Shown: piece after piece, positions 24,301 to 37,738 of the stretch | How positions within the stretch are numbered: position 1 is the stretch's first letter | Layout: each line of letters starts with the position of its first letter | Origin: Daphnia carinata | Taxonomy: Eukaryota; Arthropoda; Branchiopoda; Diplostraca; Daphniidae | Reading direction: 5' to 3' | Assembly (NCBI RefSeq): GCF_022539665.2 | Contig: NC_081333.1 | Coordinates: 3,782,001 to 3,846,000, forward strand | DNA length: 64,000 bases | Notes under the pieces: model-generated | Databases searched by the model: none | What the model was told of the DNA's origin: nothing | The model's input: only the letters and a program-made list of their open reading frames with translations | Made by a program: the position numbers and the translations under genes

Positions 24301-27300
24301 TTTTTTGCTCCTCTTATTGTCGTCTTTGAGAAGAGAAAGGATGGACTAGATAGTGGCGAATGTCTTTCAGCCAATAAAAGAGCCTACAAATGAATATGGA
24401 AAACGGTAAGACGAAAAGGCTAGGCGAAAGAATTGTTCCACCGTGCGACGAGATTGCGTTTGCAACAATCATTAACGTCACCATCTATTCGATGAATAAT
24501 GAAATAGAGACTGAAAAAGAAAAGGGCTGCACGATAAAACTGTTTTAAGACGCACTCAGACTAAGAACAAATAATGCAAGTGCAGCATTTGGAAAATGAC
24601 GGTTTGATTAAAAATTACCGATGTCGACGTGCAATCAAATGTCGATGGCCAGCAGCGATGCACAGAGCGAAAGACGCAAACATCTTAACAAATGCTGCTG
24701 GACAAATGGCTCATCAGCTCTTGTTGTATCCACCAGAGGTTTTTTTTTTTAAAAATATTAATTAAGTTTAAAAGTAAATGCACCGTTTAGATGACACCAT
24801 ACAATATAGAACGAATCACTTTCACTTAGACAATTAAATCATAGCGATAAATGCAGCGCGAGAACAAACCAAACAGACGGGCACGAATTGGAGCAGGTGT
24901 TCCCCGTTCAGAGAATCAACTGGAACTGGCCTTGTCTGACGATCGTTCCATAGCGCATCCCTCTTTTCCGATGCCCTTGGCGTAGAGACAGACAAGCTTC
25001 GTTGAATTTCGGTAGGATCGTTTGCGATGCGCAAGCTCCATACGTCCAGGTAAAATACAAAAATGTGTGTATACAACAAACTATGCATCCATGGAACTCA
25101 ACAAAAGAGGGGGGAAGGGTTTGCTCAATGTATTACAAGACATTGCATTTCAATTTGCGAGCCAAAAAGCTAATGGTCTCTAATTGTTCATCTGACGAAA
25201 GACTGCCAAAGCTGGAGATGCTGCGCTGCATTCATGAGATCTTAGTAAAATCCTCCCCTCTCTTTTTATTTTCAAATCAAACAAATGAGCTAATGATTCT
25301 TCTAAGATTCCGTCAGCTTTTGCCAATCTCTGTATGCGGCTTCGAATGTTTAATTTATTCGACTGGCAAACGTTGGAATATAAACTTGTCGGTGCACATT
25401 CAAAAATGATTGATTATGTAAATTCAAATGTTTAGGTTCTTAGATGAAATAACGCATGAACACTGTCATTAGCAGCTTATTTTTCGCTGTTAAGTTGTTT
25501 TATTCATATCGATCGAAACGTCTTGAAAACGTTGCTTGCCATAGGACTGTCGTTCACGTTCCTATTGGCGTGTTTAGCAGGTATTTACAAAGCCTTAGAG
25601 GACACGTAAAATCTTTAAACGCGTATACTAGTTTACTCCCGGCCGCCCATGTTTCCTTACTAGGCTCGTGTAGAGAGCGAAAATAAAAAGTAAAAACTTG
25701 TTGAATAATAAAAGAAGGGCGATTCATGTATTAGAAATATACTTGCACGACAGAAGCCTGGCCAAAAGCTTGTTTGTCGCCCGCTAGGGCTGTTAATGTC
25801 AACGGGCTATACTGTACCCATTGCACCAAGATATACGGGTATGCTCTTTGTTGTACCTCAGTTTTTCTTTTTACGTCCCTTTGTCTGTATTGCAAAGCCC
25901 GTATATGAACCCGACTAGTTTTTGGCCTTCTTTTCCGTTCTTTCAAATGCCAAAGTGATTTCGAGAAGCTAAACCTGATTACAATATAGCTCGATGACAT
26001 GTCAGATTGCGTGCCGTGACACGGCCTCTTTAAAACCCCGCGTGTTTCTATTCAGGTTAATAAGATTCAAGGTGGGAAAAAAATATTGTGTTGATTAACT
26101 TCTGTTTTCAACGGGTTTTATAAATATCATATGAGAAAAAGGGAACGTGTTATAAGAGTTTTGAATGCGCCACAGCACTCGGGCTCGTTCTCAACGACCT
26201 TTTTTTTTATTATTATGATGGCTGATTTGGGATCATGAATGGGATCGATGTCAACAGCGCGTGAATGGGGGCAAAAAGAAAATTGGCGGTATAGAAAATA
26301 AACAGAAATAGTGACACTGCTACGTGATTGCTGTATATCAGTGGCATTCTATATGTTCCTGTCAGCACCTTGTTAAGAATTGAGGCTGGATATTTTGCGC
26401 GACAGACTTGTGCGGTGTCAGTATTGTAATAGGATGCTGCTCCATTCTTTTTCTTTTTTCATTTACACGGGGTATTTATGTGTGTGTTAAACTCGATTTT
26501 ATATGCACGGGACGAGAGAATTCATTATGCAATTCAGTTTGATTCTTTGCCATCGACTTTTTTTTTTTTTGGAGACGGCCCAACAAGATGAGACCTTCGC
26601 TGTTTAGCACATCCACCTCCTTTTTTTTCCGTGACTGTAATTTATATTTCGCCAGCTGGCCTAATCTCTGTAAATCACGATGACACCGTGATTAGGATCA
26701 GTTGCGACATCAGTCGCGTGAAAATGTAGGTCAGCTCTACTTTTTTCGTGTTAGTTTTTACCCTGACTCAGTTGGCTGTTACCCCACTTTTTTAGCTGTG
26801 CCTGTTAACTATGATAAATATGGGAGTCACAAAGAACATAAATATTTTTCTCCTTGATGTATGTACTGATGATTATGCAATAACAGGATGATCAAACTCC
26901 CTTCTGAAGGAAACGCTCGTTATAAGGAAATATGTAAAAACATGCGCATACTGATTAAAGAAGTGCATGGTGTTTCTGCTTTGAAACGGGAGAATAATAA
27001 GGGTTCCTTCAGACGCTTAGGTTGTATGCGTAATTGGAAGCTGACATTCCAGGAAAGCAATGCGGTGTCGTAATGCCAAACTTGTCAGCACTGTTGACTA
27101 CTAAAGAACTAGCACGTCGTATTCAAACTGTTTTCATAGCTGAATATGCTGAACAACACAGACGATTTCCGACTCACCGAACACAACCGTTCTCCGCTGA
27201 GAATTCCAATTAAATACGGTGTATACTGTACGGTTAAGTTATCAGGCAATCCAATCAATCGTTCACTGATCTTTCGTTACGTGACATTGTCACATTGTTG

Positions 27301-27891
27301 ATGATAGCCACCATCACAAAATGCAACACTTAGCTTGATCAATAGAGCGTGGGCGTACGCTCATCTTAATCGGCTATAACACGGCCAGCTTATGAAAAAC
27401 CTTGAGCCGATTTTTGAAGCTGAAGGCACCTCATCCCTTCTTGTTTGCTAAAGAGCAAAGAATGCGAAATTGGATTGAAGCCACAGAACCAATTATCCCA
27501 AAAAGCTTCCGCGAACGTTTCGTCTTATAAACTGCATGTTTTATGATAACAGGTTCAAACAAAAGATTGCCAACGTGATTGCAGAAAACGTGTTATTTAT
27601 TGAACTACTCATTTAAAACTTGTGGCTAACACTATATAGCGTCATTCTGAATAGTGTACTATTTTTTTTAAATCTATATGTAAAATTGTACCGTCATTGG
27701 ATTTATTTACAGACTAGGATCGCACACGTCTGGAGCTTGTAAAGTGACGTCATACGCGATTGGATCAATCGAATTTTTCTAAATCGATCGTTTTATTCTT
27801 TTTTCTTTCATTGTGAAATGAAAAAGTGGATGGGAGGTTGGTGAATGCGTAATTTTCCAGGGCGCGTGTGCCGATGAAATAAAGAAATTTC
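18393..27891. other. 9.5 kb intergenic region between receptor copies A and B
   Basis: This lies upstream of copy A and downstream of copy B, so it should contain the copy A promoter, any 5' UTR exons and the copy B 3' UTR. No protein family was recognised in either strand. The longest open frame, about 135 codons at 25002-25409, has no domain, signal peptide or splice context that I could support. Sequence complexity is higher than in 1371-7516. Confidence 0.6.
27792..27797 (-). other. probable poly(A) signal of receptor copy B
   Basis: AATAAA on the - strand, about 95 bp past the copy B stop codon at 27892-27894. The position suits a short 3' UTR. Confidence 0.5.
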
Positions 27892-30800
27892 TCATTCGTT
27901 CAACTGAATTCGTGAGGCGGAGAGGGCGCCGCCACTTGTCATCACGTCGACGATCAAGTCACTTTCATTGTCTTGACCAACTTCCGTCTTGAGCAGCTGT
28001 GGCTGAATCTGCTGATCTCCAGACGGTGACGCCATCGGTAATAATTGATTTTGCACAGCAGACAAAGCGACAAGCCCTTTGGCAGGTTCTGCCTCACTTG
28101 TTCCTAAGTTTTTTTAGTTTTTTAACGACAAAGCGGCCGTGCATTTTGAATTGAATGATTTAGGCAAATTGTCAATTTCCTTCTGATTGATGAATTCAAA
28201 TGTGAATGAAATTATACCGTTATTTTGGGCGTGCCCATTGTTAGAATGTGGATTATTCTTGGAATGACGGATCGACCCTTTAGACGTTGGCACCGTCAAA
28301 GCCTGATAAATGGAACATTTTGTATGTGAAACACAAGAAAGGGTGTCAACGGGGACAGTGATATTTTATAGCATTCTTCTTACTTGTCGAACGTTCCGTT
28401 CCGGATGGAAGATGATGATGTAAAGTTTCGGAGAAAAGAGGCAGGCCAGCGTGACGGTGGCGCTCAAACTGATGGTGACGCTCATGCTGGTGATCCTTAG
28501 CGGCAAATTACTCGCCGTACTGCCATCAGCCATCATATGCAAAAGAGAATTGAAATAGGAGGGGGGGGGGATAAGGATAATGGCGGTGCGTTTCACATAC
28601 AAGAGAGAAATCCAAAAGTTGGATGAATAAAAGAAACCTGAAGTAGATGGGCACAAAGGCCAGCCAGATGACGCACGTTGTGTACATGGTGAACCCAATG
28701 TACTTTGACTCGTTAAAGGCGGCCGGTATTTTGCGTGTCACGACGGCGTAGATGGTGCACAGGAGAATCAAAAGAATCGGATATGCAAACGCCTGTCCAC
28801 CAGTCGAGTAATCAAATATTAGAATAATGTTGCAGCAATGCATTATCAACTCGTTCCTTACCATCATGTAAGAAGCGTCGGTGAACGAGGAACAGACGAG
28901 CAGATTGTCCTCGCGTGTCGGGTGGACATGTTTAGCCACCGACGGAGAAACCCAGAGCCACGCTAGCAAAATGATTCCTATTCAAATAGATGCATGCAAC
29001 CTTTAACGTACTGATCAAACATAATACGCTCGAAATCTATAATAAAGAGGATAAAATTTGATGTCCCAAAACTCCCACACATCAAAACTTTGTTCTGCAG
29101 TAACGTATTCTTTTTCAACAACGAGTATGCTCCAATTCAATAGACACCATGGCAACAGATATGTCAATCCTAGACGACAACTATGTCGCAACAGTTCCAT
29201 TCGCCTTTAGAATTTGCAATAGCATCAGCCGGAATGTGCCGTTTGACTGTACGCAACTCATCCGTACGGAAATGTAGATATTCAAAATTCGGCGATATTC
29301 GCAAGAGCATATCATCATGCTTGCCATCATCGAACATAATTGTATTTCGGAGGGCACCAGTTTTGAACACAAGCCAAGCTGTTGTGTCCGAAGATGGCAA
29401 GCTGCTGCCAAAATTTTGATACAATTCGCAATAACATTCCAAAATGCGGATTTGATTTAAAAAAAAACCAATACTTGATGAAACAAGTCACACTTGTTCA
29501 GCAAAAGTGGCTTGAAATGCTCCTAACTGTTTAGCGCTGTTCTATTTTTTTTTTGGGCGCTAAGAGGGCTAGTTTTTTGGGCGCTAAGTTGGGGAGGCGT
29601 TTGTTCTGTCGCGTATGAAATTATGAAATTGAAAAATCAAACCTTGGACAGTGACCAAACCGCCGCAGATGGCCAACTGGGATTTAGGCGAGATGAGTCC
29701 CGGCCGTCCTGCGGACTTCTTGCCGCTCCGGAAGATTCTGGCGATGCGGTTTGTCTTTGTGAACAAGGCGGCGTAAACGACGCTGAAACAGAGTCCAATG
29801 GCCGTTTGTTGGACGCCGCAGACCACGTCGGTCGGTCGCAGGACGAATAAGAATGAGACCATGTAGCAGAGCAGGATCCCGCTGAGCAAAACGTAGCTCA
29901 GTTCCCGTCCGGAAGCCCGCACCACTGGCGTGTCATTGTGTTGACAAAACACACCTAAAACCTGCAATTGTGGATTTCAAGCGTCTTTCGTTATGCATTT
30001 TTATTCAAAAAATAAATGTGGGTATTTTACTGCGAAGGTGAGCAGGATGCCAACAGCCGAAAATGACATGGCTCCAATGGCCCATCCGGTGTCAGGTCGA
30101 AGGTAAACCTCGGGAATGGCTAGACATTGACTCCGTTCCGCATTCGGTAGAGTGCCTTGCGGGCAAGCTAAGCATTGCGTTTCATCATCCGGATTCCGTA
30201 TCTGTTTCAAAAGGAATAGTTACAAGTTGTTATAGAACCTTGTTCCAGATGGCGTGGCCATGCTCTTCTTCTCAGACAGTTTGTTACTGATTCATCGACC
30301 TGCACCACCAGTTCGTATACCCCGTTTCCTCAGTAAACGTTCACTGGGGGGAAATTGATTTCAAATCTCCTCCTCACAACACACATCGACTTCTCACAAT
30401 GTCTGACGGCAATTTAATTCCACCTTCTCGAACAATTTTCCGCATTCGGCTGTTCAAATAATATCGTACTCTAGCTGCGCTGGTTCAGCCGCCCGCGATG
30501 GGCCTCAAGTTCACGCAGGGCTCTACAGATAGTGAACGTAAACACACATGCAAACGTGGAATACCTGATAGCTGATGCATTCGACGCACGTCCAGCAGCA
30601 ACCTTCGCCTTCCACGTACTTTTTCGCCTGCGAAGCGTTGCACGGCCGGCTGCAAATAGATTCCGGCTGCATCACCTGATCCCCGCGGAATAGAAGCTCT
30701 TCTAGCAGCGTTTGAAAATCCAACATGTCAAAAAACAAACGATAAAACAAAAATCAGATGATAGTCTTATTTCGTCAGCAGCGGTTGCCCAGTGAAATAT

Positions 30801-33800
30801 TATTAAGGATATATCAACTGATTTCAAAAGGGGGGATGCTGACAGTAGGTATAGTGCAAAGACTCGCAACCAATTGTGTAAAGAAGGATCGAAATAATAC
30901 TACTAAAGAAGGTAGCGGCCATTAATTCTAGGTATTAGATATTAAAGAGCATGTCTTCTTTTTTTTAAATACCAATAAGAGAACCGTTTCACCAGAAGTC
31001 TTGTTAGTATAATCCCCCTAGCATTAATGCGTATACCATAGTCCGACGTTATCTGCATTGTTTGATTAGCTAACGACTTCAGTTTTGAAAAAAAAAGAAT
31101 AACTTGAGAGCGGATAGCCCACTACTGGACAGTAAAGAGAAACAACGCTGGGCAGTTACAGCTGGGCAAGATTGTGGGCGAGGATCTACAGAGAGCAATA
31201 AATTACCGTTCTCATCGAGTTTTAGTTGTCCCGAGTGGTACTCGCCAACTCGCAGCCATCGATATCGACCGGCAGAGACTTGCTTGAAATGAATTAAATC
31301 GTAGCGGGCAGGGCCGTCACCATAATCGTCAAATTGGAAACGATCGCCACTCAATCCTGTCGAAATACATTGTTCGATACAGAGGTTGAATTATGACATC
31401 ATTCTTTACCCCAAAGGGATTCAAAATTTGAATACGATTACACACAACAGTTTATACTATTTGATTAATAGCCGGCGTGCAATTTCTGGAAATAACATCA
31501 ACAAGAAATGGATAGCACTTACCTGTGAATTCGACTCGCCTCAGGTATTTGAGCAATTCACTTCCATCTATGGGCACCATTTCTTTGCACAGACCACGTT
31601 GGCCTTTGCAAACCGTCTGATGCATGTCCCTTTAAAATGCAATTGGGAAAGGTATAGAAAATTATTTAAATGTTCCTCAGGTTCTTTGTCTTTTGATTCT
31701 TAGAAAGACGAGGATGGGTTGGTAAGCGAGAAAAACGAATGTCCCATGATCTTTTTCGGAGAAAATTCAGCTGAATGGCATTTGTTTTCGACATTGTCCA
31801 CTTACTACAGGAAGACGAAAATAATTTTCCGAGAAATTGCATAGCGTACCCATCCCGAGATCTGTTAGTTTCTTATCTATTCGTTATCCTCTTGTCCTAT
31901 TGATCCATTTACTTCTTTTCCCTTTATTTTATGTCCTCGCCCACGATAGCTAGTCTATATGTTGACCAATCACTAGGCCTTCAACCGAATCAGTGGGCAT
32001 CTACGTTCGCCTGATTAACTACCGTGCAGTTTGAATACTAATGGGCAAAATGGACGTGATATTGTCCGTTAGCTTTGACCGGGGGAGGGGGCAGTGGAAG
32101 AATTGTAGACGTTATAGAATAGGAACCCAGTTGATGTCTATTGGTTTCCGTATTGGATTTACTTGAAAGCATTGGCGAAAGCCATGACAGCGTCGGAGAC
32201 GTATTGCAATTGTCCTTCGAATTCGGTTCCTTCAGGGGTGAGTTTCTCTCGACCCGTGCACGTCCTTTGCCAATTCTGCGGAATAGAAGAAATGGCTTAG
32301 CGAAGACAGGCAAAAACTTGGATTGCAGCCAGATGACCGGATGCTTTTATTTTAATGGTTGAGTACGAATGCATCGTTCCAAAGAGCTTACCTGGTTGTA
32401 GGGAGTTGGTGGACTGGACGGGTACCGACACTGGAAATGGTTTTCCCAGAATTCTGTCAATGATATTCAGACAATGAAATGCTACCTTTTGTCCATTCAA
32501 TTGAAATTTGAACTATGTTACTTCTAAACAAGTAATTGCGTGTTGAAACAAAAGAACAAGGGTAGAATGACGTAGTGAAAGACAATCTCCCAGGAAGACA
32601 TCCCCCCTCGAGAAATGAATGAAGAAAGAATAATTTTCGATAGAAAGACTCACCAATGAACCAGGGATTGCGTTTGTTATTGAGCGGCGTGAGCGAGAGA
32701 AAGTAATTATCGAATCCCCTAACGGGATGAGCTTGCGGAAGAAAAGCCAAAGTGCCCTCGACCTCTTGCTCGTTGCCTTCGGAGACCAGCAGACGTCCGG
32801 CCCATCCGTCTGAGCCGATCCAGTTGAAATTGGCCGTCAGATTGTTGCGTCGGACGGCTCTCATCACACCCGACACCTCCTGATCTGAGCCGAAGATGAT
32901 GACACCTTTGGCTTTGGGTTTCGAGTTCAACTTGTGAACGATGCCATTGTAGGCCGCTTCGCCGGCCACGCCCGAATCCTTCACCAGCCGCTCCTTGACG
33001 GCGATACAAATGTTGTTCTTGGCCAGCAGCACTTCCAACTCCTCAAATGCCTACAGAAAATTGCTTTCATGTGAGTGTCTAGATCCAGTAATACCGGGTC
33101 AATATTGACAGCACAAATTGCATTCGCAGTTTTCTTACAACTGTCGCTATATAAACAGCAAGGGCCTTTGTTGTTATCATCCGAGCCTACGGTATGTTTG
33201 CGCAGTTTATCTTTGCATACATGGGTGTTTGCACCACACACTGTATAGGCACACCCTATGGTGTGCTTGTCATTCCCGAAGTGCCATCCGTCACAACACG
33301 CAATGTTGACGGTACCAGAGGCCAATCAAACATTTCTCTTTACGCGACGATGAACGTGGACGAGGTTAAACAAATATTGACATTCATCATCGTATTTTTT
33401 TATTCTTTACTCAACATGCTCACCATCCATTGCTAGTGTATGGGAAACACGGCAGTTCTTCACGATTTTCTTTACATTCCGCCCGACAACCTAGAACTCT
33501 AAATCCAACTAGATCCCCACCCAGATGCCCAATCACATTTTCTTTTTAAGTAAAACTAAACGGCTTGAAAAGAAAAATGCGTCTAGTAACTCGAAAGGTG
33601 AGGCTAATGTTGGCTGGCAGTCGATACTCGCGATTTAACGACGACGATAAAGAACTATCGATCGCTAAGAATGGTGGATACATTCCCGAATTCCTCTATC
33701 TATCCAAACCTGCGAATGCTTCCGTCTAGTGACCAGAAAAGTGTAAGAAATTCAAGACGATAAAAGCAAAGAAATCTATATCCCAATAGCTTCGCTATGA

Positions 33801-35741
33801 CGGTCCGGTTCTGAGTGCTCAGTTGCATCGACTGGAACAAAGGCAACATAAAAAAGAAAAAGGTTCAGACAGAAGGAGAGAGAGAAAGAGGGAGGCTCTT
33901 TAGCAAGAGAACGTCCCGTGAAGTTATTTTATGGGTCTGCAGTCCTAACTTCTCTACGTAAGGTATAGCGATAGTTTTCTTATTCTGAACGTCCCCAGTT
34001 TCCGCTATGGTAATTGCACATGGACGTAGAAGATAATCTGAAGGAAACTGCACTTTTTCAAGAGTGTGGTGCTTATTTCCATCAACGGGGATTTATAAAA
34101 CATTCATTAGTGTCTCTTTAGAAATGATTCCGACTGCCCTGCTCGACTGGTAAGGCTTTCCAAGGAAAGATTCCATTAATTGAATCTTGACGACATGCTG
34201 TCAGTTGCACGGCCTATCCAGGGATCGTTCCTTTTCACAGCGGCAGAGTAAAACGAAAACTTTTGCCATCTCTACAGCGTGTATAAAGCCTTCGCTAACA
34301 CCAGCATAATCAATGAATCTTGGATATTTAAAAAAAAAACACGTAAAGTGTAGATACTGCATTATGTAAGGCAGCTTACCTTGATACCGTACGTGGACTC
34401 TTCGTAGAGGATGGAAATGTAAGTCCATTTGAGGAAACGGATGATTTGCACGATGGCCATCACCTGGTGATGATCAGAGGGAATAGTCCGAGTGAAGTAT
34501 TCGAAGCGTTGCTTGTTACTCAGCTCGGGACTCGACGAGAAGAAGGAAACCTTTTAACAGCCACGAGCCGTAAACATCAAAGCCCACCCCCCAAAAAAGA
34601 AGTGTTACGTTTGTTGTTAATAATAAAACACACCGGATATACAGAAAAAGGTATGAATCACCTGGGGGATCCTAAAAAGACGCAAAAGATTTGCCACCTG
34701 GATGGACGTTACTGAAGACGAGGCGCCCACAACACCGGAGATGACTTTATTCCTTACATCCGGCACAGTTCCATCAAGACATTTGTAATCGGTGTCGTCG
34801 ATATTACTTATAGAACCTGCACAAGTCAGCCAAAATTAGATCAACATTATACGTTGCTGTAACGCTCTGTTTACTAACTATAACCACTATGAATAGCAAT
34901 TTCCTAGAAATAAGCCAAACTCATAAAAATTGCATTCCTTATGCAGCAGTATGAAACTCTATTCACGAAGAGTTTATTCTCAGTTTTTAAAAACGTCAGC
35001 ACTTGGAACAAAAGGTTGTGTGAATCCTTACACTATACGTCCAATCCGAATTGGTAAACATCAGGTGATCTGCAAAGTACTCTGAACTTATGTCCAAAGT
35101 GTTCATTAATGGGTAATACCAAATTCAGTACATTGAGAAGCGGAACTCGGGGTTTCAAGAGAGTTGCGCAGAACTCATAAGTTTGCCAAATGAAACATTA
35201 AAAAAAGATGATTGCAGTACAAACGGACGTTGTGAGCTTAACTTTCATTTTTTTTTTCAAAGCCATTTTTAAAAGCATACCTTTAACGAAAGCGACAGCC
35301 TGTTCCAGTCCGTAAGTGTCTTTGTCGCAGTCGTCGAGGATGTGAGCTCCGATAGTGAAACCGGCCGTGCTGGACAGGATCGGATTGATTTGATCGATGG
35401 TGAACAACATCGTCTCCAAGGCCTTTCCAATTTTTTATTTCCCAACCCAACGTTTGCAATGAATTTTTTTTTCCGATAATTCGTGAATGAAAATGTGTTA
35501 CCTGAATGCCACCTTGTGGCATGACAGGCCCGCAGGTGATGTCATCTTGTCTTTCGTGAATCATCATGAGACCCCCGAGGATGAGATCCCCTTCCACTTC
35601 AGACGCTTTTTTCGTTGGCCAAGTGAAATTGAACGGTGGTCTCGAGTTTGGCGTCACATGAAGCTGGCCAACGACCGTCAAAGGCATCGCCATCATTATT
35701 AAGATAAACGTCCGGAAGGACGACCATTGGTAATGCGACAT
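27892..35741 (-). CDS. metabotropic glutamate receptor-like class C GPCR, copy B (mXR/mangetout-type, short tail)
   Basis: Coding exons, 5' to 3' on the - strand: 35502-35741, 35281-35422, 34662-34816, 34380-34550, 32654-33050, 32392-32453, 32163-32275, 31523-31629, 31207-31356, 30565-30701, 30031-30201, 29643-29961, 28862-28977, 28638-28792, 28384-28519, 28218-28302, 27892-28103. They give 955 residues with the same intron positions and phases as copies A and C. Start Met is the MSHYQW codon by match to copy C, followed by a hydrophobic signal peptide. The Venus-flytrap domain has Ala81 and Gln (EGQLQ) where mGluR1 has Arg78 and Lys409. The linker keeps nine Cys (first pair ESICSRPC) and the membrane domain is complete. 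The last exon stops at SASRIQLNE, about 25 residues before the end of copy C, so B lacks the RHVSL terminus shared by A and C. Exons 1-4, 8, 9 and 11 are closest to copy C, the end of exon 5 and exon 6 to copy A, and exon 12 is the outlier. Confidence 0.92.
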
Positions 35742-37426
35742 TTTTAGTTTTCTTCTTCTGTTTTTCCTTTTTTTTTTACAGTCCCACAATATCTGATGAC
35801 ACTAGTCTCTTCGTTTGTGTAAATTCTTGTTTTCTTATAAGCTTCCGGAGCTCCGTCGTCGTCTCAGCTGTCGTTAGCCTTCAGCGGTTCCGGAGCAGCT
35901 CCCAAACGAAGCAACGTCCGACGAGAACAAAGATCTTAGACAAAATCCTAAATAAAACAAGAAAGAAACAAGACAGTTGTTAACCTACAAGACTTTACGT
36001 GATATTCTTACAGTGTTATTCGCCTATGCAATCAGCTTCAACTTGACTGCTTCCTTCTTAATGCAATCCAATCATTTGCAAACTGTTTTCGTATTCGTAG
36101 ATTTCTACTTACGTCCTAAGCGATTCAATAACTTTCGTCCTTCAGGTGCGATGGAGTCAACAACCTGATCCGACAGTGTGTTACTTATACGTGATGTAAC
36201 GACGGCAACCATATGGTCTTACCGCACGCGTGAAACGTTCACGCTTAAAAACTATTCCAGATAAAATGCGGTCAATACGACAACAAAAAAACGATCAGTT
36301 ACTGCCATTTGCATATAGCGGGTTTTTGGAAGAAGTCTCTCCTAATTGATTTCTGAAAAAATCTAATGCAAAAGGTTGAATGTGGTTTTAATTCCCTTCC
36401 GCTGAAATGCCCCCCTTTGCCACACAAAATCAGCTGCTTAATTTCGCAGAATATTCATGTCCTTCCTTTTGCACGAATTTAGATTTTGCTTCGGTCTTTG
36501 CCAATCTTAATTGCTACACCGTCAGTAAAGGGTAGAGAGCTTATCGAGATATTGATTTTCTCTTTTAAAGGCATAAGTTTCTCTAATGACGCATTAAACG
36601 AACAAAAGAATCGAAACAAAAGCCGACAGATGGGCTGTTCAAAACGGCCAGAAAGGTAAAGATGGAGCTGAGTGTTGCAGAAAAACAAGAGACGCGTTCA
36701 TCGCCATCAGATCATTCGTTTGTAAGACTTCTGTTTGCCTATTGTTAAAGATAAATACGAGTCTAGTGATGCTCGAAATTCGCGAAAGTGCTTAAGGTAT
36801 TCATTTCTGATATGCATCTTGCATTTGCAATTCAAATGGAACGATATGGTGGATGTCGTCCTTGTTTTTGGACAACAGAAAACCGAAGCGGATATTGCTG
36901 TTCATCAGAGCTTCAGCCAGAAGCTTATCGAATGTCGTCTTTGTCACACAGGCCAGAAAAAAAAAGAAATCGATTTTTTTAGAGATGTCCGCGTCACGAA
37001 AGCGATCGTAAACGAAACAATCTGTTGTGTTAGCATACAAGCGTTTTGTTTCATGGCTGATGTTATCATCACGAAAGTAAAGGCAAGCAATCAAAAGCGA
37101 TAGGCTCTGACAGCTCCCACACGATGACAATAACGTAAACTTAATCTCCTTTTGGTTGGTGCCTTATGGTGTTACAACATGACGTGTATTGGCTCACACT
37201 TTTAAAGCTCTGTAACTAGTCAAACAAAAAATACATAAGGTCTTAACAGTAATAATAAAAAAAAGGGGGCGAAATACAGAAGGGCCGAAAAGCTTAGTGT
37301 CTATTTACTTTCTTTTTGAAATTTCTTTCTTTTTATTGATCAACAGCAAATAATCGCATCTTATTCATTCGTCCGGCAGGATGTGAAATCTTCTTTTGCG
37401 AAGGGGATTTTTCGGATTGATTTATT

Positions 37427-37738
37427 TCACGCGCTGTAACGGCCATCATATTCCATTTTCACACACTTGCGCCAATATTTAAATTCGTTCGTCGGCACAA
37501 TTGCGGTACGTGTTGTACGTCCCGATGTTGGAATCGATTTGGCCTTTGCCGATGATCTATAGCCAGGCGCACATTTTGCCCTTTCAATGATACCACAGCT
37601 GTTAGATAGCTGATGGTATAAATCTGATAGCGTATAGCTATTACACTCGCCTAACAATGGGCAGCCATCACAAACGACGGGATGTGATTCTGATTGAAGA
37701 TACAGAACGAACGCCATGTTTACCAGGGTCATCCCCAT
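37427..37738 (-). CDS. hypothetical small protein with six cysteines (weak candidate)
   Basis: I do not recognise this open frame of 103 codons. It begins MGMTLVNMAFVLYLQS, a short hydrophobic stretch that could be a weak signal peptide. Six Cys follow, the first three in VVCDGCPLLGEC, then one each in SNSC, RAKC and WRKC. AATAAA overlaps the stop codon region (TGAAATAAAT on the - strand), closer than usual for a poly(A) signal. No splice site or promoter was needed for the model, and none was found that strengthens it. It may be a chance open frame; Cys spacing and the hydrophobic start are the only support. Confidence 0.2.
   Translation of the reverse strand: MGMTLVNMAFVLYLQSESHPVVCDGCPLLGECNSYTLSDLYHQLSNSCGIIERAKCAPGYRSSAKAKSIPTSGRTTRTAIVPTNEFKYWRKCVKMEYDGRYSA

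Noticed and set aside
25002-25409. 135-codon open frame on the + strand between copies A and B
   Set aside because: No recognisable domain, no signal peptide and no supporting promoter or splice signals.
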